Below are positions 58,052 to 64,000 of a stretch of DNA of 64,000 nucleotides, piece by piece (within the stretch, counting starts at the first letter, position 1; each line of letters begins with the position of its first letter). This DNA is from Carnegiea gigantea. Taxonomy: Eukaryota; Streptophyta; Magnoliopsida; Caryophyllales; Cactaceae. The translations under genes were made by a program, and so were the position numbers. The notes under the pieces were generated by a model, which was not told where the DNA came from, searched no databases, and was given only the letters and a program-made list of their open reading frames with translations. The stretch covers positions 349,001 to 413,000 of the forward strand of contig JAKOGI010000053.1 in the NCBI GenBank assembly GCA_029747015.1, written 5' to 3'.

Positions 58052-58268
58052 TGTTAAATTTTATATATCGATTGGACAATTAACAAAGAGTCATGCATAT
58101 AAGCTCAAATGAGATTTCATCTCGAAACCAATTGGCAATAGGTGGAGTAACTCACAAGCTTATATACATGCTCAAGCCCTTCAATTTTATTTATGTGGGA
58201 CAACACCCACTTTTATATTTTTTGTATTTTTAGCAATATGAAATAATGTCCACTTTTATACTCCAGCA
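58052..58268 (-). repeat. TRIM 5' LTR
   Basis: 217-bp LTR, TGTTAAAT...CCAGCA on the plus strand, directly next to the primer site at 58,040-58,051. Confidence 0.9.
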
Positions 58269-58273
58269 CCTCT

Positions 58274-58870
58274 TACTCTGGCTCCCAAAGCTCCACCCTC
58301 CAGAAAAGGGTAAAGTGGTATCCAATTACCAATGCACATAAATTATTCCCTGCTTTTTATGTGGGGATTTCCAAGGTAACTTTAGACCTTTTAGGGGAAA
58401 CATATTAACCTATTTCATAATTTGTCATTTTTATTCTCCCCGACATTGAATGTTATCTTAAAATATTATGATATGGGGTTAACGTTTAATTGAAGTTAAT
58501 TGGAGAATTTTAAAGCGAAGTAAAAGAAACTTCATCTGCATAATATTCTCATTTTGATTTGATTCCATATTAATTTTGAGTTTTAAAAAGAGCATATATT
58601 ATAATAAAAATGTAAATCCATATTATTGGTGCTTTCGAGAAATTTTACGAACTTACCCCTTTAATCTTTATATAATAAATGTAAAGATGTATAAGAGGTT
58701 GAGAAAGCTTCCCTCCTCCAATTCTAAAATATCAAGTAATAGTGCTTATAAATCGTTGATCATTCCGCAACATAAATCTTAGCTATTGAGATCCTGAGTA
58801 CATTAGGTCTCAGGCTCGATTTTCCCTTCCCTTATTGTATCGTACTGCCTTTGTGGCTCATTTGAAACCA
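58274..58870. other. Gene-free AT-rich stretch
   Basis: No coding motif or repeat border was recognised. The open frame at 58,576-58,782 has low-complexity composition and no family resemblance. Confidence 0.5.
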
Positions 58871-58913
58871 CATATATATATAAAATATACTAATATATAT
58901 GATTATATATTAT

Positions 58914-58963
<50 letters not shown>

Positions 58964-58987
58964 TATTATATTATATATATATATATC
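58871..58987. repeat. TA microsatellite, interrupted
   Basis: TATA units run for about 115 bp with short breaks, forming a strongly self-complementary tract. A G run of about 12 lies downstream at 59,016-59,027. Confidence 0.95.
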
Positions 58988-59331
58988 TTACCCTTAGATT
59001 ATTTTTATTTTTTTGGGGGGGGGGGGAAATCCAATCCCACATTTTTATCTTATCAATTTTCATAGGTCAATAGGTCATATAGTTAAATTTTAAAAAAAAA
59101 TAAAGATCACCTAATAAATTATGAAATTGAAAATATTAACATTTTTAGAAATAAATATTGTTTGCAGACAAAATTATAAAAACAAACCATATTTAACATT
59201 GAAAACATCAACATCAATTTTTATGCATATATTAAAATATAATGAAGTTCATTACTAAAAAGAATTAGTAATTACGTTTAAATTATTTTTTGGAGGATAG
59301 AAAACTTTAGCTACATTTATAAGTTATATCT

Positions 59332-60092
59332 ATGAATCCTAATAATAAAAAGCAAAATAATTTATAAGTATTATATATAGTAAAAACTAGAAGATATGTT
59401 TTATTTGTTTGGAGTTCACTACTATATTCTAAATGATGATTTTAATTAGTTTTAATATTTAAATATTAAGATTAATTATTTGCAATACAACATATGACTT
59501 ACTTTTATTAGTCAACTCATAATTTCTTTTTTTTTTTGGGACAATAACATAGGATTGTTTTCCCATTAAAAAAAGAAGAAAAGGAGATAATTAATTTTAA
59601 TATTTTATTTCTAGAGAAGAAAAATTAATAGCTATCTATGATACTTATTCTGTGAATTTTTATAATAAAAATACCTAAAACATATTACATGAAGATTACA
59701 TAATTAATTTATTATATAAATATATCCATGAATCCTAATCATAAACAGTAAAATAATTTATAAGTAGTATATATAGTAAAAATTAGAAGATATGTTTTAT
59801 TTGTTTAGAGTTCACTACTATATTTGAAATGATAATTTTAATTAGTTTTAATATTTAAATATTAAGATTAATTATTCGTAATACAAGATATGACTTACTT
59901 TTATTATTCAACTTATAATTCTTTTTTTTGACAATAACATACGATTGTTTTCCTATTAAAAAAAAGAAGAAAAGGAGACAATTAATTTTAAATATTTTAT
60001 TTCTAAAGAAGAGAAAATAATAGCTATCTATAGTACTTATTCTATGAATTTTTATAATAAAAATAACTAAAAAATATTACATGAAGATTACA
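59332..60092. repeat. Diverged tandem duplication, period about 396 bp
   Basis: The segment starting ATGAATCCTAAT at 59,332 recurs at 59,728. Shared landmarks in the same order are ATATATAGTAAAAA, GAGTTCACTACTATAT, TGACTTACTTTTATTA, GATTGTTTTCC and TTACATGAAGATTACATAA. The copies differ by many substitutions and short indels, so this is an old event. No coding content. Confidence 0.85.
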
Positions 60093-60970
60093 TAACAATG
60101 TGTACAATTGCATTATTGATCAATAGAGTTGCATTATACTGAGAGAAAAGGCTCCTGAAACTTCTAATATTAGGATTTTAGAAATTTCAATGTATAAATT
60201 TTGGTCCCCAGCATTGCGGAAGATCAATAGTTCAAGCCCTTGTCTTATATTTCAACCCGTATAAGTATTAAGCTACATGTCAGTGGGAGTAGTTTGAAAT
60301 GTCGATAAACATATGAATATTAAATCAAAGAGCACATTAAACCCTAAACCCAAAACAATAGTCTTTAACCCACAAGTTATAGATTTTCAAACCAATTGTA
60401 AACCTTAAAAACTTTGAAGCCCACATCCTAACCTAGCTTTGCATAGGATCACATTTTTAAAAAAATAAATTATAGGATCATATTGATGATAGTCTTTTTG
60501 ACTTTTTTGAGTTTTAAAAATAAGATATAAGGAAAAAAAATTAATTTCAAATTTTAAGAAGATAAGAGTTAAATTTATAATAAAATCTTTAATGTTTTAC
60601 TCTTTTGGGGTATTAGTTTTGGTGCATTGTTTCATTTTAATTCTACTCCTTTTTAATATTTTGCTCTATGTATATATTTAATTATCTATATCGTGTTTTT
60701 TATTATATAATTTTATCATGTTATCATTGTCATACATTATGTATTTTTTGAAATTTGTAACATCTCTATCCAAATTCATACCTAATATTCTCCTAATGTG
60801 CTTTTGAGGGATTGAATATGCTACTTTTTCTATTGAAATAGAAGATTATGATAAGAACAATTTTTTACTATTTACATTGTGAACTAAAATTAATTATTTA
60901 GACTATCAAATTACTTCTTTTCCATTTTATAACTAATTATACCTAAGTTATATTTTAAAATTTAAATGGC

Positions 60971-60986
60971 CCGTGCAAGAGCACGG
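60971..60986 (+). mobile_element. Helitron-like 3' terminal hairpin, plus strand
   Basis: CCGTGC-AAGA-GCACGG is a perfect 6-bp-stem hairpin followed by CACAAACTTGTACTACTAA. A hairpin shortly before CTRR is the Helitron 3' rule; CTAA would satisfy it, but the spacing is a little long. Its sequence is close to the reverse complement of the hairpin at 52,661-52,678, so both may belong to one family. Confidence 0.3.
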
Positions 60987-61003
60987 CACAAACTTGTACT
61001 ACT

Positions 61004-62780
61004 AAATACATTATTATTTCATTGTTAGAGCAATTATGAGTTTGGAAAATCTACTAATTGAGATAAATAAGTAACTAAGGTGCAAACTATTTACAGTTTA
61101 AAATTTTAGTTATTAAACTTTTTGAGTAAAAAGTTTAAGTTAGTTATCTTAAACGATTAAAGTATAACGAAGCATTCTTTATGAGAGATTAATTTCTTTT
61201 TTTTTTCCTTTCTCATATCACTATCCTTTAAATTTTGTCACATACTTTCTTACAAGATATTGTTAATTCAAATATGCATTATTCTTTTACTTAATTTTTA
61301 ACCTTTTTTTCCCTTGAAATATAAAAAGAATATATTGTCGCCGACTATAACAAAAACCTCACAGGCAGCCAACTGTAATATTCTATGTGATGTATTCATG
61401 GCCATCTGCGGTTAAATTTTGCAGATTGTACTTTAATTTTAGCTGGAATGATATGCTCCTACCTTACTAATTTGCCATGGCTTCTTGGCCGTTGTATCCT
61501 CGGTGTAATGTGACCTCTATTGGTGAGATGAAAGGAAAATGACTTCCTTCGTCAATATGAAGAGTATAAATGGTTAGAAGGTGAACACCCAATTTACCAC
61601 CAATTCTTTCCCATAAATTAGAAGTCACAATGTTCCATGAGCTTCAAAGAAAGCTCTGAGGTTTTTATTGTAGTAACATTTTTTTTCTTTTCAAGGAAAC
61701 AAAATTGAAAAATTAAGTAAAAGAATATTGCGTATTTAAGTTAATAATCTATTTTTTTTAAAAAAAATCGTATCAAGTTATCAGAGGACAATCTTGCAAA
61801 AGAGAAGATAAATAAGATATTAAAGCATCATTAAGAATATTCCGTCATACTTTTAACATTATTAGGCTAACCAACTAAAACTTTTGATTCAAAAAGTTTC
61901 GTAATTAAGACTTCAAACTCTAAATAGAATTTACATCATAATTAGTTGTTTAACTCTCTGTTGGTGACATTATGCCACTTTAGCTTCCTTTTGCATATTG
62001 TATCCATAGCTACACAATCATTTCTCCTCAAATGTTTATTTAGATCTTAAAAATAATCTAAAATTTTGTACTCAATGTACTAATTAGCTTCTCATATAAT
62101 CAACCATTTAAGATTACAAAAAAGAAAAAGAACATAAAAAATTGATAACATTTGCATTTTCATATTTTTTTTAATTACCTAATCACCTTGCAAATTATGT
62201 CCAATTCATGGTTTGGAATGTTGAAATAATTTGTCTAATAAAAAAAATGCATATATTGAACTCATTTATTCATATTGCACTATTTTCCCTATTTGCCAAT
62301 AAGGAAACGAAAAGGCCATTACTATTTTCTCATAAATTATATATAGTTAGGGTCTTGGAGATGATAAAAAAGATAACTAACTTGGATAATTGGTCTTTAA
62401 AAAAATACAGGCGCTATCTCTATGATAATAAAATTTTGATGATTGTACATGACTTCTTAAGGTTGAGCTTGAGAATGTGATAATAAACACTTGAATGAAA
62501 TGAATTGTATGCTCATGGACTAATTAAGATACGAAGGACACCTAACTTAAACAAAAAGGGACATGTAATCAGTCTTACCTCTTTACGGATTGATATCGAC
62601 ATCACATTTGTAAGTGTTTTTTTTTCCCCCAACACAAGACATAACTCTAATTTCAAGAGACGTGACACTATTCATCTTCCCTAAATAAGATACTTGTTTG
62701 AAATGCGTCGAGATACAACATCATGCACTAAAAACCAAATACAACATTTGAGTGTACAACTTCAAAATGGCCTAAAAAAT
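61004..62780. other. Gene-free AT-rich stretch
   Basis: No gene, terminal repeat or tandem array was recognised. The open frame at 62,208-62,480 is AT-driven and without family resemblance. Confidence 0.5.
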
Positions 62781-62785
62781 GAAGC

Positions 62786-64000
62786 CCCCCCCCACAGCCA
62801 GTGCGTCCGCCGTCCGCCTCGGGACGAGGGGAGGGGGTTCATCAGGCAACAAAAAGCAATGCGAAGGAGCAAGGGGCCATGTCAAGAAACAAGGGACGAG
62901 GGGCGCAACGGCATCCCCACTGGCAAAATCCTGATGCAAAGGGCATTCCCCACCCCGTGCAAGCCTCACGTCGTGCCCTTGGAAGTGCTCATCGGGAAGG
63001 GCCTCCTACCCCGTTCGTGTACTTCGGTCTCACAGGCGTGAGGGGCTTACAAGCTCAAGCGTCTAGGCCCTTACTCACTGATCATCGACTTCCACTATCG
63101 GAGCACTCAACCCCGCCATCGTCACAAGGATCGGCTCTTCAAGACAAGCCTTCGACCTAGTTCATGTACTTCGGCCTCACGGGCGCGAGGGGCTTACATG
63201 CTCAAGCATCGAGGCCCTCACATACTGATCAACGGCTTCTACTATCAGGGCGTCTAGCCCATCCCTCGTTGCCTCTCCTGTCACCACGCTTGCGACAGTC
63301 AACCCGCACGTGGAAGACAACACGCCTCCGCTTAAATTCTACAGCCAGCGCGTCTGCCGTCCGCCCCTGAGACGAGGCATGTCAAGCAACGGAAATGATG
63401 TCAAGGAGCAAGGGGGTCGGGTCAATAAAGAAGGGACGATGGGCTGCGGGAATTCACTAACAATCACCCCTGCCCATGTGGGGTGATCACCGTTCTCGAG
63501 TGAGGGGAGCAAGGCCTCCACCCGTGATGGCGTCATAAAAGCCTAAGAATGCCACCGAAGACGGGCATCAGGAGTACCACCGGTACCTCGGAAGGTAGGA
63601 ACTAGCATAGCAACAATTCCCACAATCCCTCGATTGATATCCAACAATTTTCATGCTAGTCATGCTTCTCGAGGCCAAATTCGACCTGGGGGTGGTTCGT
63701 CATCCGCCCACGCAAGGTTCGGTGCATGGATGCCATGGCAACAAGGCCTTTGACATCATGCCATGCATGGGCAATGGCTGTCGCTGACCCTACTATTGCC
63801 TAACTGCTTACCAAGCACCTCCCCTATAAAGAGCTCTTATAACTCTACTAGCTCTGCCCCCAGTAGACATCAACTATGCATAACTTTCATACTAGGGTTT
63901 TTTAAAGATTTAGAATCTTTCAGTAGCAACCAATGATACCACTGGAAAGATCATGGTGTGAAATTACTAGAAAGTAGTTTTTTGGAATTTTTCGGATACT
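62786..64000. repeat. GC-rich block with direct repeats, probable LTR retrotransposon part
   Basis: Base composition switches abruptly to GC-rich after a C run near 62,785-62,793. TGTACTTCGG(T/C)CTCAC occurs at 63,018 and 63,165, heading two adjacent units of about 147 bp. ACAGCCAG(T/C)GCGT occurs at 62,794 and 63,341, 547 bp apart, with similar GGACGAGG-type sequence after each. Near 63,820-63,840 is CCCTATAAAGAGCTC, a promoter-like TATA motif. Tandem subrepeats upstream of a TATA box in GC-rich sequence fit a long Gypsy LTR, but the partner LTR lies outside the window or does not exist. ORFs in this block follow from its high GC and low stop frequency. Confidence 0.45.

Larger units (their letters stand above)
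57730..58268 (-). mobile_element. TRIM (miniature LTR retrotransposon)
   Basis: A complete 539-bp element with two 217-bp LTRs and only 105 bp between them. The flanks CCTCT at 57,725-57,729 and 58,269-58,273 are identical. On the minus strand the upstream LTR begins TGCTGGAG and ends TTTAACA, followed at once by TGGTATCAGAGC, a perfect initiator tRNA-Met primer site; a GAGGGAGCG purine tract precedes the other LTR. There is no coding capacity, so copying would need another element's enzymes. The two LTRs differ at several positions, so the insertion is not new. Confidence 0.92.

Noticed and set aside
59332..60092. CRISPR-like or satellite array
   Set aside because: Only two long diverged units, no spacer structure, and the DNA is clearly plant nuclear.
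62694..63536. Three overlapping open frames on both strands in the GC-rich block
   Set aside because: High GC lowers stop frequency in all frames; the translations follow the DNA repeats and resemble no protein.
1..64000. A novel multi-gene system
   Set aside because: Only one intact gene is supported; all other coding traces are retrotransposon or LINE remnants in known orders, and none is linked to the host gene by orientation or spacing in a way that suggests a shared function.

Overview
This window reads as nuclear DNA of a flowering plant, probably a woody eudicot; the species cannot be named from sequence alone. It is AT-rich, dominated by decayed plant-type retrotransposons, and has one interrupted gene with conventional GT-AG introns. 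There are no long prokaryote-like ORFs or operons, and no tRNA or rRNA gene was recognised.

Layout. (a) 1-1.6 kb is unassigned, with a weak CACTA-like remnant. (b) 1.6-9.15 kb is a three-layer nest: an old L1-type LINE is split by a Copia element (1863-7764, minus strand, target duplication GATAC), which carries a hAT-type MITE (2489-3168). (c) 9.15-15.47 kb is gene-free, with a purine-skewed stretch, a Tat/Ogre-like leader remnant and a compound microsatellite. (d) 15,471-32,730 is a second nest: a Copia element with perfect TCTTC target duplications, swollen to 17.3 kb by a hAT MITE (16,792-17,444) and an Athila-like Gypsy element (18,884-27,676) that landed inside its gag. The Gypsy keeps gag, protease and an ATHILA ORF-1-like domain but shows no reverse transcriptase or integrase. 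(e) 32.7-38.7 kb holds two inverted RTE-type LINE fragments and MITE remnants.

(f) 39,416-50,173 (minus) is the one convincing host gene: nine coding exons joined in frame into a 547-residue protein, assigned to the plant family annotated as TAF RNA polymerase I subunit A (TAF1A-like). A non-coding first exon probably lies near 50.7-50.9 kb. Its introns contain a LINE scrap, an inverted-repeat element and microsatellites.

(g) 51-64 kb is gene-poor: several tandem duplications, a third RTE tail, a complete 539-bp TRIM retrotransposon with PBS, PPT and CCTCT target duplications, two Helitron-like hairpins in inverted orientation, and at the right edge a GC-rich block with direct repeats that is probably part of another LTR retrotransposon.

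Apart from the TAF1A-like gene, no set of genes works together here; the structure is successive insertion, duplication and decay. I found no convincing new biological system. The items most worth a second look are the pol-less Athila derivative, the TRIM, the gene's unusual fourth exon, and the large exact tandem duplications. Element boundaries rest on target duplications and terminal repeats read by eye; lineage names rest on recognised protein motifs and were not checked by database search.
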